DNA of 64,000 nucleotides, taken from NCBI RefSeq assembly GCF_036946495.1, contig NZ_JAQIIX010000002.1:558001-622000 (forward strand), written 5' to 3'. Made by a program: the position numbers and the translations under genes. Origin of the DNA: Mycolicibacterium neoaurum. Lineage in GTDB: Bacteria; Actinomycetota; Actinomycetes; Mycobacteriales; Mycobacteriaceae. Below the pieces are notes generated by a model. It made no database searches and was not told where the DNA came from. It saw only the letters and a list, made by a program, of their open reading frames with translations. This document shows positions 8,620-16,227 of the stretch, piece by piece. Each line of letters begins with the position of its first letter. The stretch's first letter is position 1.

Positions 8620-9296
8620 GTTCTCAGCGTACCGAGCTTCGCGATGGTCTCTTCCGGCGTGGAATCGGCGCCGACGATGCCATAGACGATCCGGCCGCAA
8701 CACACCGCGCTGAGAACCCGGTCGGCGAACTCTTCGGCGTCGCCCCACGGCAGGTACGGCTTGGCGATCAGCAGGGCGGCGACGCCGTGCACGGCGGCCC
8801 ACAGCTCCAGTGCCGCGGCGGTCGAATCCCCCTGCGGGTAGATCCCTTCGGCCATCAATGCCTCGACGGAGGCGCGCATGTGCACAAATGCAGAGCTGGC
8901 CAGCGTGACGTCGACATCGCTGTCCGGATTGCCCTCGCCCATGGTGGCGATGCGATACAGCTCGGGGGTCTGCCTGGCGAACCGCACATAGGCCAGCCCC
9001 TGAGCCCGCAGCACCTCGATGGTCGAGGTCTGGTCGGCGGCGACGCGCTGCATCTCCTCGTCGAGTTTCTCGTAGTAGCGGGCGCACACGGCGTCGAGCA
9101 GGGCGTCCTTGTCGGCGAAATGCAGGTAGATCGACGGCGGGGTGACCCCGACCCGCGCGGCGACGGCCCGGATGGACACCGCCTTGGCGTGACCGGTTTC
9201 CAGCAGCAGCTCGGTGGCGGCGTCGAGGACCTCGTCGCGCAGCTGATCTCCGGACCCGCGTGCGGCGCGGCGTCGTCTCAGGCGTGGAGCGGACAC
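8616..9296 (-). CDS. TetR-family regulator of the mmpL operon
   Basis: 226 residues with GTG start. The N-terminal HTH is DEVLDAATELLLETG...VSIRAVAARVGVTPPSIYLHFADKDALLDAV, a canonical TetR domain at residues about 18-65, followed by an all-helical ligand domain with a WHG-type segment (LELWAAVHGVAALL). It lies one base after the mmpL stop codon and overlaps the methyltransferase gene, so the three genes are cotranscribed. Autoregulation through the dyad upstream of mmpL is a reasonable inference. Confidence 0.87.
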   Translation of the reverse strand: MSAPRLRRRRAARGSGDQLRDEVLDAATELLLETGHAKAVSIRAVAARVGVTPPSIYLHFADKDALLDAVCARYYEKLDEEMQRVAADQTSTIEVLRAQGLAYVRFARQTPELYRIATMGEGNPDSDVDVTLASSAFVHMRASVEALMAEGIYPQGDSTAAALELWAAVHGVAALLIAKPYLPWGDAEEFADRVLSAVCCGRIVYGIVGADSTPEETIAKLGTLRT

Positions 9297-9297
9297 G

Positions 9298-11550
9298 TTA
9301 TCCAGTGTCCGTCACCGGCGCCGGGATCTTCCGGGCAGGCTCGGGCTCGCCGGATTCGCTGATCCCGATCCGCCGGTGCAGCCGTGCCAGCGGTCGCGGC
9401 GCCCACCAGTTCCAGCCGCCGAGGACATGCATGAAGGCGGGCACCAGCACCATGCGCACCAGGGTCGCGTCCACCAGTACCGCCAGCGTGAGCCCCAGCC
9501 CGAACATCCGCATGAACGAGACCTCGGCGGCGATCAACGCCGCGAACGAGATCGACATGACCAGTGCCGCCGCGGTGATCACCCGGCCGGTGCGGGCCAG
9601 ACCGAGCGCCACCGCCTCGTCGTTGTGTACCCGTGCCGAGCCGCCGCCGGCACCCAGGGCCAGCCAGTTCTCCCGGATACGGGCAAGGAGGAATACCTCG
9701 TAGTCCATGGACAATCCGAAGGCGATACAGAACAGCAACACCGGCATGTTCGCCACCAGCGTGCCCGTCGGGGTGGTCCCGAGCGCCGAGAGATGGCCGT
9801 CCTGGAAGATCCAGACCAGGGCGCCGAAGGCGGCCGTCAACGAAAGCACGTTCAGCACAATCGCTTTGACCGGGAGCACCACACTGCCGGTCATCAGGAA
9901 AAGCAACCCGAAGGTGATCACCGCGATCAGACCGAGCACCCATGGCAACCGGTCGGTGATGGCGTCGACACTGTCACGATTGACCTGGGCGGTGCCGGTG
10001 AACTGAACGGGACGCTCCCCCGGCCCGGGAACGGCATGCAGCGCATCCAATTGCCGCTCCGAGGCGTCGGAGAACAGCGGCGCGGTGCTGGCCACGGTCA
10101 GGAAGGCGCTGCCGTCGGCCTGACCGGTGGCCGCCACCGGTGGACCGGATTTGCGGCCGTCGACGAAGGTGCCCGTCGGGCTCGAGACGGCGGCCACGTC
10201 GGGCACGACGGACAAGGCGCCGGCGTACCGCTCGATATCGGCGGGACCGAGACCGTCGGAGTCGGGGATCACGACGGTGACGGCGGTTGCAGAGTTGTCG
10301 GCGAAGTCGGTGCGCAGCTGGTCGCCGACCTGGTGGGCCGATGCCGATGCCGGTAACACCCGGTCGTCCGGGAAACCCCATTTCACCCCCAGGAAGGGCG
10401 CGCCCAGCATCAGCAGCAGGGTCACCAGCGCGAGTCCGAGCGGTAGCGCGCGACGCATCACGCCATGGGTCCACCGGTACCAGAACTGGGTCTGGACCGG
10501 TTTGGGAATGGCGCTGCGACGGAACACGTTCAGGGCGTCCAGCCGGTCGCCGAGCAGCCAGATCGCAGCCGGCGTCACCACGATGGCCGCGAAGGCGGCA
10601 AAGGCGACGGTGGCCACCCCGGCATAGGCGAAGGACGTCAGGAAGTACATCGGGAACAGCAGCATCGCGGCCATCGACAACGCGACCGTCGTCGCCGAGA
10701 ACAGCACGGTCCGCCCGGCGGTGGTCATGGTGCGGGTCAGTGCGCGCTCGCGCGAGAAGCCTTCTGCGCGTTCGTCGCGGTATCGGCTGATGATCAGCAG
10801 TGTGTAGTCGATGGCCAAGGCCAGACCCATGGCAATGGACAGATTGAGCGCGAAGACCGACACGTCGGTGGCGAAGGTGATGAGTCGCAGCACCGACATG
10901 GAGCCGACGATCGCGAACAACCCGACCAGCATGGGCAACGCGGCGGCGACCAGGCCGCCGAACACCCACACCAGCACCAGGAAGCTGAGCGGGATGGCGA
11001 TGGACTCCATGCGCAGCAGGTCGCGTTCGGTCTGCGCGTTGATCTGCGCATAGACCATCGCGCTGCCGCCGGTACGCACGGTGACCCCCGGCCGGTCGCG
11101 TTCGATGTCGTCGGACAGCGCCGCGGCGTACTTCTGCGCGTCGTTCTCGCCACCGGTGATACCCGCGATGATGAGTCCGGCGGTCCCGTCCTTGCTCAGG
11201 AGTTCGGCGGCGGCTTCCGGCGGAGCCGTCCACGCCGAGGTCACCTGCGCGACATGCGGCGACGTCATCAGTCGGTCGGCGATCGCGGCGGCGGCAGCGG
11301 TGGCGTTCGGGGCGTGTGCGCCCTGCGGTGAGTCGATGGTGACCAGCAGCTGCATATCGCTCTGATCGAACTTGTCCGCCAGCAAGGCGGCCGCCTGTGA
11401 CGATTCCGATGTCGGGTCACCGAAGCCGCCCGCGGACAGTGTCGAGGCAACGGGGACGCCGAAGCCGGCGGCGGCGGCGAGCAGAAGCCCCGCGAGGGCC
11501 AGCACGCGGCGCGGTGCGGCCATCGAGAGCTGCGCGATTCGATTCAGCAT
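9298..11550 (-). CDS. MmpL-family RND transporter (MmpL13-like by context)
   Basis: 750 residues. The topology is one N-terminal helix, a large periplasmic domain, five helices (LSFLVLVWVFGGLVAAALP and following, with MGLALAIDYTLLIISRYRDE as the RND proton-relay region), a second periplasmic domain, then five more helices including FGLSMDYEVFLLARIREN. Two copies of the GxxxDY motif are present, as needed for proton transport. Family members export lipids or siderophores through the inner membrane. The GGAGGGGACAGC sequence before the ATG is a good ribosome site. By neighbours (mcr, SDR, methyltransferase) it resembles the M. tuberculosis mmpL13 locus, where I recall the gene is split in two; here it is intact. 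Confidence 0.87.
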   Translation of the reverse strand: MLNRIAQLSMAAPRRVLALAGLLLAAAAGFGVPVASTLSAGGFGDPTSESSQAAALLADKFDQSDMQLLVTIDSPQGAHAPNATAAAAAIADRLMTSPHVAQVTSAWTAPPEAAAELLSKDGTAGLIIAGITGGENDAQKYAAALSDDIERDRPGVTVRTGGSAMVYAQINAQTERDLLRMESIAIPLSFLVLVWVFGGLVAAALPMLVGLFAIVGSMSVLRLITFATDVSVFALNLSIAMGLALAIDYTLLIISRYRDERAEGFSRERALTRTMTTAGRTVLFSATTVALSMAAMLLFPMYFLTSFAYAGVATVAFAAFAAIVVTPAAIWLLGDRLDALNVFRRSAIPKPVQTQFWYRWTHGVMRRALPLGLALVTLLLMLGAPFLGVKWGFPDDRVLPASASAHQVGDQLRTDFADNSATAVTVVIPDSDGLGPADIERYAGALSVVPDVAAVSSPTGTFVDGRKSGPPVAATGQADGSAFLTVASTAPLFSDASERQLDALHAVPGPGERPVQFTGTAQVNRDSVDAITDRLPWVLGLIAVITFGLLFLMTGSVVLPVKAIVLNVLSLTAAFGALVWIFQDGHLSALGTTPTGTLVANMPVLLFCIAFGLSMDYEVFLLARIRENWLALGAGGGSARVHNDEAVALGLARTGRVITAAALVMSISFAALIAAEVSFMRMFGLGLTLAVLVDATLVRMVLVPAFMHVLGGWNWWAPRPLARLHRRIGISESGEPEPARKIPAPVTDTG

Positions 11551-11576
11551 GCTGTCCCCTCCGTTGGCATATCGCC

Positions 11577-11587
11577 GTTAAGTTAAC
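11577..11587. promoter_or_regulatory. GTTAA-G-TTAAC dyad upstream of mmpL
   Basis: A perfect 5-bp inverted repeat with a one-base spacer lies 27 bp before the mmpL start codon. Its position over the expected promoter and the tetR gene in the same operon make it a plausible operator for that repressor. No independent support is visible. Confidence 0.4.
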
Positions 11588-11886
11588 AGTGATAAGTCAT
11601 GCGTGGCAATCCCCTGCATGCACCCCCTGCAGCGACCCTCCGGCGTTCCCCTCCACCCGCCCCGCCCGGGTTCCACCGGACCGAACACCTGAGTCACTCC
11701 AGTCTCATCAACCCCAGCAACCACATACGCGACACCCTCACACGTCGCTCGACCTACTCGTGAGTAAGAATTTGCTGAGATACCCTCCGAAACCGGTAGT
11801 CCCGGCAAACTTCCGAAATCGGGGTTTAGCGTGGTTGAACACCTCATATGACCAGTTCAGAGTGCATTTCTGCGTTTCGGAAAATG

Positions 11887-11901
11887 CATGTTTAGAACAT
11901 G
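11887..11901. promoter_or_regulatory. CATGTT-TAG-AACATG dyad
   Basis: A perfect 6-bp inverted repeat with a 3-bp spacer in an AT-rich intergenic stretch, 70 bp before the small plus-strand frame. It looks like a dimeric repressor site. TAGAACAT also resembles one half of the KstR box, but the other half does not fit. Confidence 0.35.
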
Positions 11902-11971
11902 TCAGCAGCGGCAACCTACCCGCCGGTAAGAATTGCCACGAAATTGCGAGCGCGGCCTCAAAGAACCCTTA

Positions 11972-12118
11972 ATGAGCGGTCATACGCTCAGTGTCATGTG
12001 GATCGACGACACCAGTGCCGATGTCATCAAAGTTGATTTCGACGCCCTGTATCACGGGGACGTCCTGGTCGAGGGTGACACCTCCGAGCAGTTCCCAGAT
12101 CTCGCTGAAGCTGTCTGA
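11972..12118 (+). CDS. Possible 48-residue acidic protein, unrecognised
   Basis: The frame reads MSGHTLSVMWIDDTSADVIK and continues to a TGA at 12116; it is strongly acidic with a hydrophobic-acidic alternation. Third-position GC looks lower than in neighbouring genes, and the opposite strand is also open here, so coding is not secure. A GC hairpin with a T-rich flank lies 96 bp after the stop. I do not recognise the family. Confidence 0.25.
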   Translation: MSGHTLSVMWIDDTSADVIKVDFDALYHGDVLVEGDTSEQFPDLAEAV

Positions 12119-12213
12119 CCACAGCCGCTCGACAGCGAGGCCCTGACGCGGCCCACCCGGAGACGTCAGGCTCTCCTCAGTTCTATACGCGCTCACGGTT
12201 GTGCTGCGCGCAG

Positions 12214-12253
12214 CACCGCCCGATCGGCCCATAGCGGGTCCGACCGGGCGGTG
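12214..12253 (+). terminator. GC-rich stem-loop with T-rich flank
   Basis: CACCGCCCGATCGG and CCGACCGGGCGGTG pair over 14 positions with one mismatch around a 12-base loop, followed by TTCTGTCTCT. A second perfect 16-bp palindrome (12201-12216, GTGCTGCG and its complement) overlaps the left arm by three bases, so two mutually exclusive folds are possible. Confidence 0.5.
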
Positions 12254-12303
12254 TTCTGTCTCTGGAGTCGACGTCGCGGCGCGAGCCACCCGTCGACGGA
12301 GAA

Positions 12304-12352
12304 AGACCGCCCGGTCGATCACCGCGACGCTGCGGTGCCGACCGGGCGGTCT
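12304..12352. terminator. Bidirectional stem-loop at the end of the nitronate monooxygenase operon
   Basis: Perfect 14-bp arms (AGACCGCCCGGTCG and its complement) enclose a second perfect 6-bp stem (CACCGC/GCGGTG). Read on the minus strand the hairpin is followed by TTTCTCC, 22 bp after the stop of the nitronate monooxygenase gene. The outer arm nearly repeats that of the hairpin at 12214. Confidence 0.6.
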
Positions 12353-12374
12353 TCGTCTTAAAGCGGGCCGACGC

Positions 12375-13364
12375 CTACGCGGGGTCGTCCAGCTTGACCA
12401 TGTCGCCGAGCCGGCCGGTGATGATGTCCTCGGCCTCGTCGACGATGCGGCTGATCAGCTCCGCACAGGTCGGGATGTCGTCGATCAACCCCATCACCGT
12501 TCCGACGGTCCAGATGCCGGCATCGATATCGCCATCGTCGAACACCTTGCGACCACGCACCCCGGCTACCAGATCCTTGACGTCCTCGAACTGACCGCCG
12601 TCGGCCAGGATCTGCACCACCTCACGGGAGACCACGTTGGATGCCACCCGCGCGGTGTTGTGCAGGCTGCGGAAGATCAGCTCGGTGCCGCGCTCGTTGC
12701 CGGCCACGATCGCATCCTTGACGTTCTGGTGGATGCACGACTCGACCGTGCACATGAAGCGGGTGCCCATGTTGATTCCGTCCGCGCCCAGCGCCAGCGC
12801 GGCCACCAGGCCGCGCGCATCCGCGAATCCGCCCGAGGCGATCATCGGGATCTCGATCTCCTTGGCCGCGGCCGGAATCAGTACGAGACCCGGTACATCG
12901 TCCTCACCCGGATGGCCGGCACATTCGAAACCGTCGATGCTGATGCCGTCCACACCCAGGGTCTGTGCCTTGACCGCGTGCCGAACCGAGGTGCACTTGT
13001 GCAGCACCTTGATGCCGTTGTCATGGAACATCGGCAGGTGCGGGCCGGGGTTGGACCCCGCGGTCTCGACGATCTTGACGCCGGAGTCGACGATCACCTG
13101 TCGGTACTCGTCATACGGCGGCGGGTTGATCGAGGGCAGGATCGTCAGGTTCACCCCGAACGGCTTGTCGGTCAGATCCCGGGTGCGGGCGATCTCATTG
13201 GCCAGATCGGCCGGGGTCGGCTGGGTCAGCGCGGTGATGAAACCCAGCCCGCCCGCGTTGGCCACGGCCGCAACCAGTTCCGCTCGACCCACCCATTGCA
13301 TACCGCCCTGGGCGATCGGGTGTTCGACACCGAAGGCCTCGGTGAACTTGGTAACCAGAGACAT
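12375..13364 (-). CDS. Nitronate monooxygenase family flavoprotein
   Basis: 329 residues, TIM barrel of the 2-nitropropane dioxygenase/NMO family. Visible motifs are HPIAQGGMQWVGRAELVAAV at the N-terminus, GFECAGHPGED with the family histidine, and the FMN phosphate loop IASGGFADARGLVAALALGADGINMGTRFM. Family members oxidise nitronates or act as enoyl-type reductases in lipid catabolism. The start lies 13 bp after the stop of the SDR gene, so it is cotranscribed with SDR and likely with mcr. This context points to branched-chain acyl-CoA metabolism rather than nitronate detoxification, which is inference. Confidence 0.85.
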   Translation of the reverse strand: MSLVTKFTEAFGVEHPIAQGGMQWVGRAELVAAVANAGGLGFITALTQPTPADLANEIARTRDLTDKPFGVNLTILPSINPPPYDEYRQVIVDSGVKIVETAGSNPGPHLPMFHDNGIKVLHKCTSVRHAVKAQTLGVDGISIDGFECAGHPGEDDVPGLVLIPAAAKEIEIPMIASGGFADARGLVAALALGADGINMGTRFMCTVESCIHQNVKDAIVAGNERGTELIFRSLHNTARVASNVVSREVVQILADGGQFEDVKDLVAGVRGRKVFDDGDIDAGIWTVGTVMGLIDDIPTCAELISRIVDEAEDIITGRLGDMVKLDDPA

Positions 13365-13377
13365 ATCGGTTCCTTAC

Positions 13378-14133
13378 TTACCTGGGGGCCATACGGATGG
13401 CGCCGTCGAGGCGGATGACCTCACCGTTGAGCATCGGATTCTCCACGATGTGCACGGCGAGAGCACCGTACTCGTCGGGATCGCCGAGCCGGGCCGGATG
13501 CGGCACCTGCTGGCCGAGGGACTTCTGCGCCTCTTCGGGCAACGAGCCCAGCAGCGGGGTCTTGAACAGTCCCGGCGCGATGGTGTTGACGCGAATCAGG
13601 CTGCGCGACAGGTCACGTGCGATCGGCAGGGTCATGCCCACCACGCCGCCCTTGGAAGCCGAGTAGGCGGCCTGGCCGATCTGGCCGTCGAACGCGGCGA
13701 CCGAGGCGGTGTTGATGATGACACCGCGCTCCTCGTTCTTGAGCGGCTCTGTCTTCGCGATCCGCTCGGCGGTCAACCGCAGCACGTTGAACGTGCCGAT
13801 CAGGTTGACCTCCACGACCTTGCGGAAACCGTCCAGCGGGAACGGGCCCTCCTTGCCGAGGGTCTTGATGGCGTTACCGATACCGGCGCAGTTGACGTTG
13901 ATGCGCACCGGCCCCATCGACTCGGCCACATCGAGCGCCTTGCTGACGGCATCCTCATCGGTGACGTTGGCGGCGACGAACTTCGCGCGCTCACCGAGTT
14001 CGGCGACGGCCTCCTCACCCTTGAGATCGATGACGACGACCGAAGCACCGGCGTCGAGCAGCCGCTTGGTGGTGGCCAGTCCCAGGCCCGAGGCCCCTCC
14101 GGTGACGACCGCTACCGAATCCTTGATTTCCAC
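13378..14133 (-). CDS. Short-chain dehydrogenase (3-hydroxyacyl-CoA type)
   Basis: 251 residues, GTG start. The NAD motif is VVTGGASGLGLATTKRLLDAG, the catalytic set is NTASVAAFDGQIGQAAYSASKGG (Ser-Tyr-Lys), and IRVNTIAPGLFKTPLL follows. These sequences resemble the mitochondrial type-10 17-beta-hydroxysteroid/3-hydroxyacyl-CoA dehydrogenase group. It sits 61 bp downstream of mcr, the same order as I recall for M. tuberculosis Rv1143-Rv1144, consistent with a shared beta-oxidation step on alpha-methyl acyl-CoA. Confidence 0.86.
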   Translation of the reverse strand: MEIKDSVAVVTGGASGLGLATTKRLLDAGASVVVIDLKGEEAVAELGERAKFVAANVTDEDAVSKALDVAESMGPVRINVNCAGIGNAIKTLGKEGPFPLDGFRKVVEVNLIGTFNVLRLTAERIAKTEPLKNEERGVIINTASVAAFDGQIGQAAYSASKGGVVGMTLPIARDLSRSLIRVNTIAPGLFKTPLLGSLPEEAQKSLGQQVPHPARLGDPDEYGALAVHIVENPMLNGEVIRLDGAIRMAPR

Positions 14134-14194
14134 GTTGCTGAATGTCCTTTCTGGATGGTGATTTTCGAGATGACTTGCGCTCGGGGAAGGACCG

Positions 14195-15277
14195 TCAGGC
14201 CCAGTCCTCGAGGATGGTGTCGTTGTCGGCACCGATCACCGGCGGCGCACTCGGCACATCGGGCGCCGTGCGCGAGAAGCGCGGGGCCGGCATCGGCTGC
14301 AACCCGTCGGCGGTCTCGTAGAAGGTGGAGCGTGCCGTCACGTGTGCCTCGTCGAGGACCTCGCCGAAGCTCAGCACCGGAGTTGCACAGGCGTCGGTGC
14401 CGGCGAAGATGGCGGCCCATTCGTCGCGGGTCTTGGTCTTGAACGTTGCGGTGAACACCGAGCGCAGCTCCTCCCAGCGGCTCATGTCGTTCTGCCCCGG
14501 CAGCTCGGCGGCATCCAGTCCGAGACCGGTGAGCAGTTCGGCATAGAACTGCGGTTCGATGGCGCCGATCGCGAAGTACTTACCGTCGGCGGTCTCGTAG
14601 GTGTCGTAGTACGGGGCGCCGGTGTCGAGCATGTTGGTACCGCGTTCGTCGCTCCACATACCCTGCGCGCGGAACGCCCACATCATCTGGATCAGCACCG
14701 AGGAGCCGTCGATCATGGCGGCGTCGACGGTCTGGCCCTTGCCCGAGGTTTGGCGCTCGAACAGTGCCGAGAGGATGCCGAGCAGCAGGAACAGCGAGCC
14801 GCCGCCGAAATCGCCCGCGAGGTTCAGCGGCGGAACCGGGCGCTCGCCCTTGCGGCCGATCGCGTGCAACACACCGTTGAGCGATATGTAGTTGATGTCG
14901 TGACCGGCCTGCAGTGCCCGCGGGCCCTCCTGGCCCCATCCCGTCATCCGGGCGTAGACCAGCTTCTCGTTGACCTTGGCGCAGTCCTGCGGACCCAGAC
15001 CGAGGCGCTCGGTGACACCGGGGCGGAAGCCCTCGATCAGCACGTCGGCCTTGGCGACCAGATCGAGGACGAATTGCCGTCCCTCATCGGATTTCAGGTC
15101 TGCGGTGACCGAACGGCGGTTGCGCAGCATGGCGTCGTTGCCCGGACTGTTCTTCGACGAGGGGCGGTCCACCCGCACCACCTCGGCGCCCAGATCACCG
15201 AGAATCATCGCCGCATGCGGACCTGGGCCGATACCGGCCAGCTCGACGACTCGCAAACCCTGTAATGGTCCTGCCAT
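14195..15277 (-). CDS. mcr: Alpha-methylacyl-CoA racemase
   Basis: 360 residues of the CaiB/BaiF family III CoA-transferase fold. The protein starts MAGPLQGLRVVELAGIGPGP and carries His126 (QAGHDINYISLNG) and Asp156 (LNLAGDFGGG), the catalytic pair known from M. tuberculosis MCR, at the same numbers. It interconverts 2R- and 2S-methylacyl-CoA so that methyl-branched fatty and sterol side chains can enter beta-oxidation. It is first in an operon with the SDR and NMO genes and is divergent from a crotonase gene, as echA10/echA11 are to mcr in M. tuberculosis (from memory). Confidence 0.95.
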   Translation of the reverse strand: MAGPLQGLRVVELAGIGPGPHAAMILGDLGAEVVRVDRPSSKNSPGNDAMLRNRRSVTADLKSDEGRQFVLDLVAKADVLIEGFRPGVTERLGLGPQDCAKVNEKLVYARMTGWGQEGPRALQAGHDINYISLNGVLHAIGRKGERPVPPLNLAGDFGGGSLFLLLGILSALFERQTSGKGQTVDAAMIDGSSVLIQMMWAFRAQGMWSDERGTNMLDTGAPYYDTYETADGKYFAIGAIEPQFYAELLTGLGLDAAELPGQNDMSRWEELRSVFTATFKTKTRDEWAAIFAGTDACATPVLSFGEVLDEAHVTARSTFYETADGLQPMPAPRFSRTAPDVPSAPPVIGADNDTILEDWA

Positions 15278-15331
15278 GGCTACCGTCCTCCGCAGTTTCA
15301 AATCCCGATTAGTTGACCGCCGACATAGCTT

Positions 15332-15347
15332 ACTTGTATAACCAAGT
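15332..15347. promoter_or_regulatory. ACTTG-N6-CAAGT dyad in mcr/crotonase divergent promoter
   Basis: Perfect 5-bp arms with spacer TATAAC lie 55 bp before mcr and 44 bp before the crotonase start. The AT-rich spacer suggests overlap with a -10 element. A TetR- or GntR-type dimer could bind here; no candidate regulator gene is adjacent. Confidence 0.4.
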
Positions 15348-15391
15348 CGACCGGCTTCGGGCCACCCGCCCGCCGAACGTGAAGGCAACAG

Positions 15392-16186
15392 ATGACCTAT
15401 CGCAGCATCGATCAGCTCCTCGTACAGCTCGGCGACGGCGTGCTGTCGGTGACCTTGAATCGCCCCGACACGCTGAATTCGCTGACGGAGGACATGCTCA
15501 ACGGCATCGCCGACACGCTCGAACAGGCCGCCACCGACCCTGCGGTCCGCGTCGTGAAGTTGTCCGGCGCGGGCCGCGGTTTCAGCTCGGGTGCCAGTAT
15601 CGGCGCCGAGGACGTCTCCGAGTCCGACACCGACGGCCCCCGCCGAGCCCTCGACGGTGCCAACCGTGCGGTGCGTGCGATCGTCGCACTGCCCAAACCG
15701 GTGGTCTCGGTGGTGCAGGGACCCGCCGCAGGCGTCGGTGTCTCGCTGGCCATCGCCTGTGACATCGTCCTCGCCTCGGAGAAGGCGTTCTTCATGTTGG
15801 CCTTCACCAAGATCGGTCTGATGCCCGACGGCGGCGCCTCGGCCCTGGTGGCCGCGGCCGTCGGCCGGATCCGCGCGCAGCGGATGGCGCTGCTCGCCGA
15901 ACGCATCACCGCCACACAGGCCTACGACTGGGGCCTGGTGACCTCGGTGCACGCGCCCGAGGATCTCGACGAGGCGGTGAACAGCGTGATCGCCACGCTT
16001 TCCGGCGGGCCCGCGGTGGCGCTGCGTAAGACCAAGCAGGCCATCAACGAGGCGACGCTCACCGAATTGGAGGCGGCAATCGAACGCGAGCGGGAGGGTC
16101 AGTTGACCCTGCTCGCCGCCGGCGACTTCGTGGAGGGCGCCAAGGCTTTCCAGCAAGGCAGGAAACCCGCCTTCCGCGACAGTTAA
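15392..16186 (+). CDS. Enoyl-CoA hydratase/isomerase family protein
   Basis: 264 residues of the crotonase fold. The oxyanion-hole segments GRGFSSGASIG and GPAAGVGVSLAIACDIV are present, as is FTKIGLMPDGGASALV. The position of the classical first catalytic glutamate (in GGCEL of rat hydratase) is serine here, and the second position carries Asp (MPDGG), an arrangement more typical of isomerases or specialised EchA proteins. GAAGGCAACAG before the ATG gives a weak ribosome site. It is divergent from mcr, so a role in the same branched acyl-CoA pathway is likely. Confidence 0.85.
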   Translation: MTYRSIDQLLVQLGDGVLSVTLNRPDTLNSLTEDMLNGIADTLEQAATDPAVRVVKLSGAGRGFSSGASIGAEDVSESDTDGPRRALDGANRAVRAIVALPKPVVSVVQGPAAGVGVSLAIACDIVLASEKAFFMLAFTKIGLMPDGGASALVAAAVGRIRAQRMALLAERITATQAYDWGLVTSVHAPEDLDEAVNSVIATLSGGPAVALRKTKQAINEATLTELEAAIEREREGQLTLLAAGDFVEGAKAFQQGRKPAFRDS

Positions 16187-16227
16187 ATCAGTGGACTGAG
16201 CGCCGGCACTGCGTCACCATCGACCAC

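Larger units (their letters stand above)
11588..12374. other. Long stretch without a confident gene
   Basis: About 790 bp between the mmpL operon and the nitronate monooxygenase gene. The left two thirds are less GC-rich than the surroundings and contain the dyad at 11887-11901; then comes a 48-codon frame on the plus strand and two strong GC hairpins. I see no tRNA-like fold and no recognised RNA family. The layout (AT-rich leader, short frame, terminator-like hairpin) could be a small plus-strand transcription unit. Confidence 0.5.

Noticed and set aside
11578..11847. Minus-strand frame of 89 codons upstream of mmpL
   Set aside because: It overlaps the dyad, has no ribosome site and no recognisable motif; composition is unlike neighbouring genes.
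11969..12322. Minus-strand frame of 117 codons across both GC hairpins
   Set aside because: No good start near the protein-like part and it reads through two strong stem-loops; left as part of the unexplained stretch.
12201..12360. CRISPR-like or phage attachment repeat
   Set aside because: The two related stems are inverted repeats with terminator form, not regularly spaced direct repeats, and no cas or integrase gene is present.
14195..16156. Very long minus-strand frame reaching through the crotonase gene into mcr
   Set aside because: The part opposite the crotonase gene has no family-like motifs and crosses the divergent promoter; mcr has its own ATG matching MCR.
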